A DNA stretch of 64,000 nt, from NCBI RefSeq assembly GCF_000299915.1, contig NZ_AMRI01000005.1, positions 115,605 to 179,604 on the forward strand. The letters are read 5' to 3'. The translations under genes and the position numbers were made by a program. The notes beneath the pieces are model-generated. The model saw nothing but the letters and a program-made list of their open reading frames with translations. It searched no databases and was not told where the DNA came from. This DNA is from Gallaecimonas xiamenensis 3-C-1 (lineage in GTDB: Bacteria; Pseudomonadota; Gammaproteobacteria; Enterobacterales; Gallaecimonadaceae). The number at the start of each line of letters is the position of its first letter. The stretch's first letter is position 1. This document shows, piece by piece, positions 45,442 through 54,056 of the stretch.

Positions 45442-46443
45442 TCAGTCCTCCATATTGATGGGGTAGTGGCAGGCAAAGCGGTGGCCCTTGACGTCTTTGA
45501 CCAGGGGTTTTTCCACGCATTTGCGCTGGGCCCTTGGGCAGCGCGGCCCCAGGCGGCAGCCGATGGGCAGGTGCTGCAAGGGCGGTATGGCGCCGGGCAG
45601 GGTATGAAGGTGGCACTTGTGTTCCAGCCCCTCACCAAAGTGGGGAATGGAGCGCAGCAGCGCCTCGGTATAGGGATGGTGGGGCCGGCTGAGAATGCTC
45701 TGGGTGGGGCCCGCTTCCACTGTCTGGCCCGAGTACATCACGGTAATGGCGTGGCTCCACTTGATGATGGACTCCAGGTCGTGGGTGATCAGCAGCACCG
45801 ACATGTTGCCAAGCTGGTTGAGCTTGGCCAGCAGGCTGAAGATCCGCGCTTCTGTGGTGGCTTCCATCTGGGCTGTGGGCTCGTCGGCGATGAGCAGCTT
45901 GGGGCCGCTGGCGATGGCCATGGCGATCATCACCTTCTGGCAAAGCCCCTCGGATAATTCGTGGGGGTAGCTGTCCAGCACCCTCTTGTGCTGGGTGATG
46001 CCCACCTTGTGCAGCAGCGCCTTGGCTTCACCGGCCCGCCAGCGGCGCCGGCCATAGAGGTTCCAATAGGGCAGGGGGCATTGGTGGTGGGGCAGCACTT
46101 CGGTGAGCTGTTCCTTGATGCTGAGCATGGGGTCCAGACAGCTCATGGGCTCTTGGAAGATAAAGCCCAGCTCGCGGCCGATCAGCTCGCGCCTGTCGTC
46201 CAGGGGCAGGTCGGACAGCTCAACCCCTTTCCAATGCATGCGGTCGGCATGGACATGCCAGCTGTCGCTTTGCAGCCCCAGTATGGCCTTGGCCACCAGG
46301 GACTTACCCGAGCCCGATTCCCCGACCAGGCCCTGGATCTCCCCTTCATTGATAAGCAGGTTGACCTTTTCCACCGCCTGGACCCGCCCCTGGGGGGTTT
46401 CCAGCTCTATGGTCAGGTTACGGATGTCCAGCAGGGCGCTCAT
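45442..46443 (-). CDS. sapD: Peptide/putrescine ABC transporter ATP-binding protein SapD
   Basis: First ATPase of the Sap transporter. In E. coli it also supplies ATP binding needed by the Trk potassium system. The 333-residue protein has Walker A GLVGESGSGKSLVAKAI, Q-loop FIFQEPMSCLDP and Walker B LLIADEPTAQMEA. The signature is the degenerate LSEGLCQKVMIAMAIA; SapD proteins commonly deviate here. The C-terminal Cys-rich oligopeptide-transporter extension (CRLGPRCPRAQRKC) is present. It is two bases from sapC. Confidence 0.94.
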   Translation of the reverse strand: MSALLDIRNLTIELETPQGRVQAVEKVNLLINEGEIQGLVGESGSGKSLVAKAILGLQSDSWHVHADRMHWKGVELSDLPLDDRRELIGRELGFIFQEPMSCLDPMLSIKEQLTEVLPHHQCPLPYWNLYGRRRWRAGEAKALLHKVGITQHKRVLDSYPHELSEGLCQKVMIAMAIASGPKLLIADEPTAQMEATTEARIFSLLAKLNQLGNMSVLLITHDLESIIKWSHAITVMYSGQTVEAGPTQSILSRPHHPYTEALLRSIPHFGEGLEHKCHLHTLPGAIPPLQHLPIGCRLGPRCPRAQRKCVEKPLVKDVKGHRFACHYPINMED

Positions 46444-46445
46444 GG

Positions 46446-47339
46446 TTATTGCTCCAGACGGGCGTTAAGGGCCTGGCGCAGGCCGTCACCCACCAGGTTA
46501 ATGGCGATCATAGTGGTAAGTATGGCAACCCCGGGCAGGGTCACTGTCCAGGGCGCCATATAGGCCAGGTCCGTAGCGCCGGCCAGCATGGCTCCCCATT
46601 CGGGCAAGGGGGCCTGGGCGCCCAGGTTCAAAAAGCCCAGGGCGCTGATGTCCAGCACCGCCGCCGACAGCCCCAGGGCGTACTGGTGCACTATGGTGTC
46701 GGCGACGTTGGGCAGGATAACGTCCCACAACAGGCGCAGCCTGCCCACCCCGTCCATGCGCGCCGCCACCACATATTCCTTTTCCATCTCGGCGGCCACG
46801 GCGTCGTGGGTGACCCGGATAAACTGGGGCACCAGCGCCAGCCATACCGCCAACAGCGCCGCTCCCAGCCCTGGGCCCTGTATGGCCACGAAGGTGATGG
46901 CCAGCAGCACCGATGGGATGGACAGCAGGGTGTCGAGGAAATGGTGCAGTATGGAGCCCTGCAAGCCCTTGAGGGTGCCGGAAATGGCCCCCAGTACCAC
47001 CCCGATAAGGGCCGCAGCGGTCACCACCAGCAGCGCCGAGCCGAAGGTCAAGTGGGCGCCGTGCAGCAGCCTGGACAACAGATCCCGGCCCAAGTCGTCA
47101 GTGCCGACAAAAAAGTCCACGTGGCCGGCCTGGGCCCAGGACGGCGGCACCAAGAGGGCGTCGGGGTGCTGTACTTCGGGGTCGAAGGGCGCTAGCAGGG
47201 GGCCAAAAACGGTGGCGATCAGCAGCAGCCCCATCAGGTAGAGCCCCACCATGGCCTGGGGGCTCTTGCGAAAGGCCCGCCAGGTCTGGACCAGGGGCGA
47301 GGGGATGCGCTCGTCGGTGTAGAGGTTAGGGCTCAGCAT
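46446..47339 (-). CDS. sapC: Peptide/putrescine ABC transporter permease SapC
   Basis: Inner-membrane permease of the Sap system. The 297-residue protein has an N-terminal helix (AMVGLYLMGLLLIATVFGPL) and five further helices. The DppC-type coupling region is VAAEMEKEYVVAARMDGVGR, and the DLGRDLLSRLLHGAHLTFGSA block is typical of oligopeptide permeases. Its start overlaps the sapB end by 14 bases. Confidence 0.94.
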   Translation of the reverse strand: MLSPNLYTDERIPSPLVQTWRAFRKSPQAMVGLYLMGLLLIATVFGPLLAPFDPEVQHPDALLVPPSWAQAGHVDFFVGTDDLGRDLLSRLLHGAHLTFGSALLVVTAAALIGVVLGAISGTLKGLQGSILHHFLDTLLSIPSVLLAITFVAIQGPGLGAALLAVWLALVPQFIRVTHDAVAAEMEKEYVVAARMDGVGRLRLLWDVILPNVADTIVHQYALGLSAAVLDISALGFLNLGAQAPLPEWGAMLAGATDLAYMAPWTVTLPGVAILTTMIAINLVGDGLRQALNARLEQ

Positions 47340-48357
47340 GGAGGCGCTTTCGATGCAAGGGGTCCAAGGCGGTGAACAGGATATCGATCACCACGCTGAC
47401 CAGGATAACGAAGGTGGACAGGATCAGCAGGCAACCCTGGATGGCGGGAAAATCCCGCGAGTAAATGCTGTTGACCAGGTAGTTTCCCACACCGGGCCAG
47501 TCGAAGATGCTCTCGGTGATGATGGCCCCTGACAACAGCGCCGCCAGTTGCAGGCCGAGGATCCGGCCAACTGGCAGCAGGGCGTTGTGCAGGCCGTGCT
47601 TGCGCACCACCCGCCACATGGACCAGCCCCTGGCCCTGGCGGCGCGGATATAGTTCTTTTTCAGCACGTCACGCAAAGAGGTGCGGGTCAGGCGGGTCAC
47701 CACGGCGGTGGGCACTGTGGCCAGCACCAGTGTCGGCATTACCAGGTGGGCCAGGGCGTCACGCATGGCTTCAAAGCGGTAGGGCACCTTGGACAGCCAG
47801 ATATCCACCAGCAAGAAGCCGGTCTTGGCCGGGATCTCGTACAAGAGCCCCAGGCGCCCGGACACCGGCAGCCAGCCCAGCTTCAGGGAAAACAGCATCA
47901 TCAGCAGCAGTGCCCACCAGAAGATGGGGATGGAATAGCCCACCAGGGCTACCCCTTGCACCGTGTAGTCGGTAGCGGAATTGCGGTACATGGCGGCAAA
48001 GGCGCCGGTGGGAATGCCGATGACCAGGGCCAGCAGCATGGCCGCCAGGATAAGCTCCAAGGTGGCGGGCAGGGTGCGCATCAAGGCTCCCAGTACCGGG
48101 TCGCCGTTACTGAGGGAATAGCCCCAGTCACCGCTGAAGATACGGCCAAGGTAGTGGTAGAACTGCACCGCCAGGCCCTGGTCCAGGTGGTAATGGGCGC
48201 GCAGGGCTTCGATTTGCCCGGGGCCCAGGCCGTCGGTGTTGACCAGGTGGCTCAAGGGATCCCCTGGCCCCAGGTGGGTCAGGCTGAAGGCCACCATGGC
48301 CAGCAGCAGGAAGGTGATCAAAAAGAGGTTTAGGCGGCGCAGGGCATAACTCAGCAT
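47326..48357 (-). CDS. sapB: Peptide/putrescine ABC transporter permease SapB
   Basis: Partner permease of SapC. The 343-residue protein is of DppB type: MLSYALRRLNLFLITFLLL anchor helix, THLGPGDPLSHLV, the periplasmic insert, and the EAA-like coupling loop LRDVLKKNYIRAARARGWSM. It is joined to sapA by a one-base TGATG overlap. Confidence 0.94.
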   Translation of the reverse strand: MLSYALRRLNLFLITFLLLAMVAFSLTHLGPGDPLSHLVNTDGLGPGQIEALRAHYHLDQGLAVQFYHYLGRIFSGDWGYSLSNGDPVLGALMRTLPATLELILAAMLLALVIGIPTGAFAAMYRNSATDYTVQGVALVGYSIPIFWWALLLMMLFSLKLGWLPVSGRLGLLYEIPAKTGFLLVDIWLSKVPYRFEAMRDALAHLVMPTLVLATVPTAVVTRLTRTSLRDVLKKNYIRAARARGWSMWRVVRKHGLHNALLPVGRILGLQLAALLSGAIITESIFDWPGVGNYLVNSIYSRDFPAIQGCLLILSTFVILVSVVIDILFTALDPLHRKRLHAEP

Positions 48358-49967
48358 CAGTTGAGCCTCCTGGCCTTGGCAAAGTTGATGGCGCCAAAGG
48401 CATGGAGCTGCACCCCTTCGATGTCATTCTGGCTGGCCAGAAAACGCAGGCCATGGGCCAGGGGCACCACCGGCATGGCCTGGTCCAGGTAGGCCTGGGC
48501 CTGCTGGTAATAGGCCTTTCGCCCTTCCCGGTCCGGGGTCAGCAGGGCCTTGGCCAGCAGGGTATCAAAGGCCGGGTCACACCAGTTGGCCCTGTTGTTG
48601 CCGCTGGCCATGGCCGAGCAGGACAGGGTAGGGGTAAAGAAGTTGTCCGGGTCTGTGTTATCGGCGGACCAGCCAATCAGCACCGAATCGTGCTCGCCCC
48701 TGGCCAGGCGCCGGCGAAAACTGGCCCAGTCGTAGGTGACGATGCGCACCCGCACATTGACGGCTGCCAGGTCCGACTGGATAAGTTCGGCCATCTTGCG
48801 GGCATTGGGGTTATAGGAGCGGGATACCGGCATGGCCCAGATATCCAGGCTAAAGCCGTTTTCCAGGCCAGCCTTTTTCAAAAGGCTCCGGGCCTGCTCC
48901 AGGTCCCGTTTCAGGGGCGGCAAGTCCTTGTCGTAGGCCCAGGAATTGGCGGGCAGCAAGGAGTTGGCTGGAGAGCCGGTGCCGTAGAACACCGCCTGCA
49001 TTATGGTGTCGTGTTCTATGGCCATGGCCAGGGCGCGGCGCACGTCGGGGTTGTTCAGGGGCGGCCTTTCGGTATTGAAAGCCCAAAAGCCCACGTTCAG
49101 CCCCGGCTGGGATTGCAGGCGCAGGTTGTCGTGCTTTTGGATCTCGCCTATCTCAGAGGCCAGGGGCAGGCCGGTCACGTCACATTCCCCGGTGACCAAC
49201 TTGGCCAGGCGCCGCGAGCTCTTCTTGGTGATGTCGAAGATCAGCGGATTGACCGCCACCTGGCCGTCCCAGTAGTCGGGGTTGGCCTTGTAGCGGATAA
49301 AGCTGTCCTTGCGGTAGCTGTCGAATACGAAGGGGCCAGTGCCCACCGGCTGGGTGTCGATGCGCTCCGGCACCCCTTGCTCCATCAGGGCCTGGCCGTA
49401 TTCGGCAGAGAGGATAATGGCGTAGTCGGTGGCCAGGTTGGACAGGAAAGAGGCGTCTGGCCTGTTGAGCACAAAGGTGACCTGGTGGTCGTTGTCGCGC
49501 TCGATGGCGTGCAGCAGGCCTCCTAAGGCCACGGCGTCGAAGAAGGGGTATTCGCCCCCGGACACCTGGTGGTAAGGATGGTCCTTATCCCACTGGCGGC
49601 GGAAGCTGAAAATCACATCGTCGGCATCGAAGTCGCGGCTGGGGCTGAAGTAGGCGGTGTGGTGGAAATGCACCCCTTGGCGCAACTCAAAGGTATAGCG
49701 CAGGCCGTCCGGGCTCATGTGCCAGGCCTTGGCCAGGCGCGGCAACACCTCGCCGGTCTGGGCGTCGATGTCGATGAGCTTGTCATAGAGCTGGTTGGCC
49801 GTGGCGTCGGCTGTGGTACCCGAGGTCACCAACTGGGGGTTGAAGGTCTCGGGATTGCCTTCGGCGCAATAAACCAGACCCTGGTGAACCAGGCTTTTGT
49901 GGTTGTCGGAACAGGCGCAAAGGGCCATGCCCAACATACCCAACATCAGGGCGCGATTAGCCAGCAT
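48357..49967 (-). CDS. sapA: ABC transporter substrate-binding protein SapA
   Basis: Extracytoplasmic solute-binding protein (SBP family 5) of the Sap system. The 536-residue protein has a signal with a lipobox-like LCAC (MLANRALMLGMLGMALCAC), suggesting a lipoprotein, whereas E. coli SapA is usually described as periplasmic. The mature protein shows YCAEGNPETFNPQLVTSGTT, RYTFELRQGVHFHHT, the family block GTGPFVFDSYRKDSFIRY and LIGWSADNTDPDNFF. It is the first gene of sapABCDF, with a promoter candidate 40-70 bases upstream. Confidence 0.93.
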   Translation of the reverse strand: MLANRALMLGMLGMALCACSDNHKSLVHQGLVYCAEGNPETFNPQLVTSGTTADATANQLYDKLIDIDAQTGEVLPRLAKAWHMSPDGLRYTFELRQGVHFHHTAYFSPSRDFDADDVIFSFRRQWDKDHPYHQVSGGEYPFFDAVALGGLLHAIERDNDHQVTFVLNRPDASFLSNLATDYAIILSAEYGQALMEQGVPERIDTQPVGTGPFVFDSYRKDSFIRYKANPDYWDGQVAVNPLIFDITKKSSRRLAKLVTGECDVTGLPLASEIGEIQKHDNLRLQSQPGLNVGFWAFNTERPPLNNPDVRRALAMAIEHDTIMQAVFYGTGSPANSLLPANSWAYDKDLPPLKRDLEQARSLLKKAGLENGFSLDIWAMPVSRSYNPNARKMAELIQSDLAAVNVRVRIVTYDWASFRRRLARGEHDSVLIGWSADNTDPDNFFTPTLSCSAMASGNNRANWCDPAFDTLLAKALLTPDREGRKAYYQQAQAYLDQAMPVVPLAHGLRFLASQNDIEGVQLHAFGAINFAKARRLN

Positions 49968-50006
49968 AACCCATGCCGTGAATCGATGTTAAAGAACGGG
50001 AGCGGC

Positions 50007-50036
50007 ACTCTACCACTGTTGCCCCGTCCCTTCCAA
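50007..50036 (-). promoter_or_regulatory. Candidate promoter of sapABCDF
   Basis: On the minus strand TTGGAA (50036-50031), an 18-base spacer and TAGAGT (50012-50007) lie in the 95-base pspF-sapA gap. Confidence 0.45.
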
Positions 50037-50062
50037 ACCTGCCGTGCATCCGCCCTCCCGGC

Positions 50063-51112
50063 TCAGCCCTCTTCTGCCTTGTCCAGCAGCTCGTACTTAC
50101 GCAGTATGCCCCGCAATTGGTGATAGGTCAGCCCCAGGGCCTCGGCGCTGCGCTTTTGGTTGAACTGGTTGGCCTTGAGGGCCTCGTTGAGCACTTGGAT
50201 CTCAAATTCCTGGGTCAGGGTCTTGAAATCCAAGGGGAAGTCCAAGTCACCGCCGAGGCTGGCGCCCTTGGCCTGGGCTGGCGCCCCAGGGGCCGGCTGG
50301 CGGTCGACGGTGCGCACCTGTCCCTTGGGCCGCCAGGGGGACTCGAAGGGGTCCAGCACCACCTGGTGTACCGGCAAATCCGGGTTGTTGTGGCGGTAGA
50401 CCGACCGCTCCACGGCATTTTTAAGCTCACGGATATTGCCGGGCCATTCATAGTCCAGCAGCAGCTGCTGGGCCTTGCGGGTAAAGCCGGAAAAGAGCGG
50501 CTGGTCCAGCTGGCGGGCCATGTTGATGGCAAAGTGCTCGGCCAGCAGCAGGATGTCGTCGCGGCGTTCCCGCAAGGGGGGCAGGGTGATCACATCAAAG
50601 GCCAGCCGATCCAACAGATCGGCGCGAAAGGCGCCCCGCTCTGCCAAGGAGGGCAAGTCTTCGTTGGTGGCACAGATCAGGCGCACGTCCGCTTTGAGGG
50701 TCTGGGAGCCCCCCACCCGTTCATACTCCCCGTATTCGATGACCCGCAGCAGCTTTTCCTGGATAAGGCCGGAGGTGTTGGCCAGCTCGTCCAAAAACAG
50801 GGTGCCGCCGTCGGCCCGCTCGAAGCGGCCGCTGTGGCGCTTGGCGGCGCCGGTAAAGGCCCCTTGCTCGTAGCCGAACAGTTCCGACTCCAACAGGTTC
50901 TCGTTAAGAGCGGCGCAGTTGAGCTTGAGGTAGTTCTGATCCCAACGGCTGGACAGGAAGTGCAGGCGCTCGGCAATCAGTTCCTTGCCGGTGCCCCTTT
51001 CTCCTATGATAAGCACCGGCTTGTTCAAGGGAGCCGCACGGGACACCTGCTCTATCACTTCAAGGAAGCTGTTGGCCTGGCCGAGCAGGTTGTCGTGTTT
51101 TCTGGGTGCCAT
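50063..51112 (-). CDS. pspF: Phage shock protein operon transcriptional activator PspF
   Basis: Sigma-54 enhancer-binding protein without a receiver domain, held inactive by PspA. The 349-residue protein has Walker A GERGTGKE (37-44), the sigma-54 contact loop GAFTGA (84-89), Walker B GGTLFLDEL, sensor/Arg-finger region DVRLICATNEDLPSLAERGAF and a C-terminal Fis-type HTH (FNQKRSAEALGLTYHQLRG). It diverges from pspA, as in E. coli, and reads towards sapA. Confidence 0.96.
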   Translation of the reverse strand: MAPRKHDNLLGQANSFLEVIEQVSRAAPLNKPVLIIGERGTGKELIAERLHFLSSRWDQNYLKLNCAALNENLLESELFGYEQGAFTGAAKRHSGRFERADGGTLFLDELANTSGLIQEKLLRVIEYGEYERVGGSQTLKADVRLICATNEDLPSLAERGAFRADLLDRLAFDVITLPPLRERRDDILLLAEHFAINMARQLDQPLFSGFTRKAQQLLLDYEWPGNIRELKNAVERSVYRHNNPDLPVHQVVLDPFESPWRPKGQVRTVDRQPAPGAPAQAKGASLGGDLDFPLDFKTLTQEFEIQVLNEALKANQFNQKRSAEALGLTYHQLRGILRKYELLDKAEEG

Positions 51113-51222
51113 GAGTGGTGATTTTCGCCAAATTGTGGTTGAACCTATGATAATCCAATTTAGTTAACATGGCGCCAACAAAATTTTCTTTTTAAATTCA
51201 GTGTGTTATTCTTTTGTCCAAG

Positions 51223-51240
51223 TTGGCACGCTTTTCGGAT
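51223..51240 (+). promoter_or_regulatory. Sigma-54 promoter of pspABC
   Basis: TTGGCAC (51223-51229) gives the -24 GG at 51225-51226. Twelve bases on, the -12 element reads GG (51237-51238) where the consensus has GC. The -24 part is as in the E. coli pspA promoter. The AT-rich stretch at 51160-51220 is a likely IHF region, with PspF sites expected upstream. Confidence 0.75.
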
Positions 51241-51284
51241 AAGGGAGAGCAAGGAACTCCCTTAGATCAGACGAGGAAACGATA

Positions 51285-51950
51285 ATGGGTATTTTCTCTC
51301 GCTTCACAGACATCGTGAATGCCAACCTGAATGCCTTGCTGGACAAGGCCGAAGACCCCGAAAAAATGGTACGCCTGATCATTCAGGAAATGGAAGACAC
51401 CCTGGTGGAGGTCCGCTCCCTGTCTGCCAAAGCCCTGGCCGAGCGTAAAGATCTGGAAAGGCGTATCGCCAAACTGGCCGAAAAGGCCAACGACTGGCAG
51501 GCCAAGGCCGAGCTGGCCCTGACCAAGGACCGTGAAGACCTGGCCAAGGGTGCCCTGATTGAGAAAAGCCGTGCCGAAGAAGCCATGGCCGGTCTGCAGG
51601 CGGAACTGACCCATGTGGAAGAGTCCATCGCCAAGCTGAGCGAAGAAGTCACCCAGCTCAACGAAAAACTGACCGACGCCCGCAGCCGCCAAAAAGCCAT
51701 AGTGCTGCGCAAGCAATCGGCACAGACCCGCCTGGACGTGCGCAAGCGCTTTGACGGCGGCAAGGTGGAAGACACCATGGCCAAGTTCGAACAATACGAG
51801 CGCCGTATTGACGATATCGAAGCCCAGGTGGAATCTTATGATATTGGCAAGGGCAAGTCCCTGGATGCCGAATTTGCTGCCCTGGCTGCCGACGAAAAGG
51901 TCAACCAGGAGCTTGACGCCCTGAAGGCCAAAATGGCCAAGAAAAAATAA
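51285..51950 (+). CDS. pspA: Phage shock protein A
   Basis: Peripheral inner-membrane ESCRT-III/Vipp1-family protein that inhibits PspF and stabilises membranes under stress. The 221-residue protein is almost entirely coiled coil and begins MGIFSRFTDIVNANLNALLD (the amphipathic membrane-sensing helix), with DPEKMVRLIIQEMEDTLVEV following. It is the first gene of pspABC; the ribosome site is GAGGAAA. Confidence 0.96.
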   Translation: MGIFSRFTDIVNANLNALLDKAEDPEKMVRLIIQEMEDTLVEVRSLSAKALAERKDLERRIAKLAEKANDWQAKAELALTKDREDLAKGALIEKSRAEEAMAGLQAELTHVEESIAKLSEEVTQLNEKLTDARSRQKAIVLRKQSAQTRLDVRKRFDGGKVEDTMAKFEQYERRIDDIEAQVESYDIGKGKSLDAEFAALAADEKVNQELDALKAKMAKKK

Positions 51951-51962
51951 AAGGAGTAGGTG

Positions 51963-52199
51963 ATGGAGGATGTAGTCTGGGCATTCGCGGTACCCCTGAT
52001 CATATTCATGATCTTCGTGGCACCCATCTGGCTCATCCTGCACTACCGCAGTAAGCGCCAGGTAGGGCAGGGGCTGAGCGAAGACGAAAGGGCACAACTG
52101 GTGCAGCTGTCCCAACAGGCTGAAAAGATGGCCGATCGTATCGCCACCCTGGAGCGCCTGCTGGACGAAGACAGTCCCCAGTGGCGCAACAAGGCTTAA
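51963..52199 (+). CDS. pspB: Phage shock protein B
   Basis: Small inner-membrane protein that with PspC relieves PspA inhibition of PspF. The 78-residue product has one N-terminal transmembrane helix (FAVPLIIFMIFVAPIWLIL) followed by a basic HYRSKRQ and a coiled coil ending QWRNKA. AAGGAG (51951-51956) fits ATG 51963; the GTG at 51960 is too close. Confidence 0.94.
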   Translation: MEDVVWAFAVPLIIFMIFVAPIWLILHYRSKRQVGQGLSEDERAQLVQLSQQAEKMADRIATLERLLDEDSPQWRNKA

Positions 52200-52239
52200 G
52201 GAGACAAGGATGTCACCGCAGCAGGAAGGAGAAAGGGCA

Positions 52240-52632
52240 ATGAGCAACAGCACAAGAGGCAATCTGTACCGTTATCCCGACGAAGCCCGTCTTGGCGGTG
52301 TCTGCGCCGGTCTGGCCCACTACTTCAACATGGAAACCTGGCTGGTGCGAGTGTTGGTGGTCTCCGGCGCTTTGCTCACCACCGGTACCTTCTTCGTGGT
52401 GGTCTATGTGGCCCTGTGGTTTATCCTGGAAAAGGCCCCCAGCACCAGCAACGGCAGCAAGGAAAAGCCTATCCAGGTGAAAAACCAGGTTTGGCAGTCC
52501 GGTGAGCCGCCGCGCCAGGCCATGAAGGACCTGAACGATCAGTTCGAACGCCTTGAAAATAGGCTCAGGAGCCTGGAAGGTCATGTGACCTCAGCGGAAT
52601 TCCAGCTAAACCGGCAAATCAGCCGGCTGTGA
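52240..52632 (+). CDS. pspC: Phage shock protein C
   Basis: Inner-membrane sensor/toxin-neutralising partner of PspB, with a PspC domain. The 130-residue protein has YRYPDEARLGGVCAGLAHYF, a transmembrane helix (VLVVSGALLTTGTFFVVVYV) and a C-terminal coiled coil. Two starts have good ribosome sites: ATG 52210 (AAGGAG 6 bases upstream) and ATG 52240 (AAGGAG 8 bases upstream). The later one is chosen since homologues begin close to the YR.P motif. Confidence 0.92.
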   Translation: MSNSTRGNLYRYPDEARLGGVCAGLAHYFNMETWLVRVLVVSGALLTTGTFFVVVYVALWFILEKAPSTSNGSKEKPIQVKNQVWQSGEPPRQAMKDLNDQFERLENRLRSLEGHVTSAEFQLNRQISRL

Positions 52633-52635
52633 AAA

Positions 52636-52654
52636 AGGGCGCCGATGGCGCCCT
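52636..52654 (+). terminator. Weak terminator-like hairpin after pspC
   Basis: AGGGCGCC (52636-52643) pairs with GGCGCCCT (52647-52654), but the tail CTCTTTAT is only partly T-rich. It may reduce rather than stop transcription into ycjX. Confidence 0.45.
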
Positions 52655-52673
52655 CTCTTTATAGGGAAAAGGG

Positions 52674-54056
52674 ATGCTCGACAGTTCCACGTTAAAGACC
52701 CTGGCCAGGGCGGCCACCGACACCCTCAAGCGCGGCCTTGACCAACATGTGCGCCTGGCCGTCACCGGCCTGTCCCAGGCAGGCAAGACCGCCTTTATAA
52801 CCTCCCTGACCGACCAGCTGCTCCATGGCACCCCAAGGCATCTGCCGTTTTTCCCGGTGCAGGCCGAGGGCCGCTACCTGGGGGCCAAGGAAATGCCCCA
52901 GCCCCACCCCTTGGTGCCCCGCTTTCGCTACCGGGACAACCTGGCCATGCTCCAGGCCGATCAGCCGGGCTGGGCTCCGTCCACCCAGGGCATCAGCGAG
53001 CTGCGCCTGCATCTCAAATACCAGCCCGACACCGGCATCAGGGGCTTTATCAAGGAGCCGGTGACCCTGGTGCTGGATATTGTCGACTACCCCGGCGAAT
53101 GGCTGCTGGATTTGGGGATGTTGGACCTGGACTACGGCCAGTGGAGCGCCCAGCAGCAAAAACTGCTGGCGCAAAAACCCAGGGCCGATTTGGCCGCCAG
53201 CTGGTGCCAGGATGCAACGGCCTACTGCGCCCAGGGGCAAAGCGACGAGGTACAGACCGAGCAGCTGGCGGAGCGCTTTGCCGCTTTGTTGCAGGATTTT
53301 CGGGCCAGCCTGGGCCTTTATTACCTGCAGCCGGGGCGTTTTTTGCTGCCCGGCGAACTCAAGGGCGCGCCGGTATTGGCTTTTTTTCCCTGGCAGGGGG
53401 CGCCGGATGACTCCCCTTTGTACCGCCAGTTGGCCAAGGTCTTTGAACAGTACAAGAGCGAGGTGGTAAAACGCTTCTACCGGGACCATTTTGCCAGCAT
53501 GGACCGCCAGGTGGTGCTGGTGGACACCCTGGCCGCCCTCAACCATTCCCGGGCCGCCTTCCTTGATTTGCAGTTGGCCCTGACCGAAGTGCTGAAAAGC
53601 TTTCAATACGGCCAGAGCGGCCTGTTGTCCCGGCTTTTTTCGCCCCGTATCGACAAGGTGCTCTTTGCCGCCACCCAGGCCGATCGCCTGACCCCAGACC
53701 AGCGCCCGGCCCTGACCAGCCTGATTGGCGAACTTATCGGCCCGGCCCTTGAGCCCATCCGCTTTGCCGGCATCGACGTGGGGGTGGAAACCCTGGCGGC
53801 GGTGTGCACCACCCAGGCCGGCAAGGGCCAACTGGACGGCCAGACCCTGCCTTGCCTCAAGGGGCGCTTGGCAGATGGCCGCCAGGTCACCCTCTTCCCC
53901 GGGGACGTGCCGGCCAGCCTGCCGGCTGCCGATTTTTGGCAGCGCCAAGGCTTTGCTTTTCCGGGTTTTGCCCCGCCTCTTGGGCTGCGCTCGCCCCTTG
54001 CCCATCTGCGGATGGACAAGGCCCTGGCCTTTTTGCTTGGAGACAAGATGTTATGA
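52674..54056 (+). CDS. ycjX: YcjX family P-loop protein
   Basis: Member of the YcjX GTPase-like family (PF04317), 460 residues, in the extended psp regulon of many gammaproteobacteria; the cellular role is unresolved. Walker A VTGLSQAGKTAFITSL is at about 30-45. VPRFRYRDN, VLDIVDYPGEWLLDL (switch-like DYPGEW) and LFAATQADRLTPDQ, possibly the base-specificity loop, follow. It is coupled to ycjF by an ATGA overlap. Confidence 0.93.
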   Translation: MLDSSTLKTLARAATDTLKRGLDQHVRLAVTGLSQAGKTAFITSLTDQLLHGTPRHLPFFPVQAEGRYLGAKEMPQPHPLVPRFRYRDNLAMLQADQPGWAPSTQGISELRLHLKYQPDTGIRGFIKEPVTLVLDIVDYPGEWLLDLGMLDLDYGQWSAQQQKLLAQKPRADLAASWCQDATAYCAQGQSDEVQTEQLAERFAALLQDFRASLGLYYLQPGRFLLPGELKGAPVLAFFPWQGAPDDSPLYRQLAKVFEQYKSEVVKRFYRDHFASMDRQVVLVDTLAALNHSRAAFLDLQLALTEVLKSFQYGQSGLLSRLFSPRIDKVLFAATQADRLTPDQRPALTSLIGELIGPALEPIRFAGIDVGVETLAAVCTTQAGKGQLDGQTLPCLKGRLADGRQVTLFPGDVPASLPAADFWQRQGFAFPGFAPPLGLRSPLAHLRMDKALAFLLGDKML

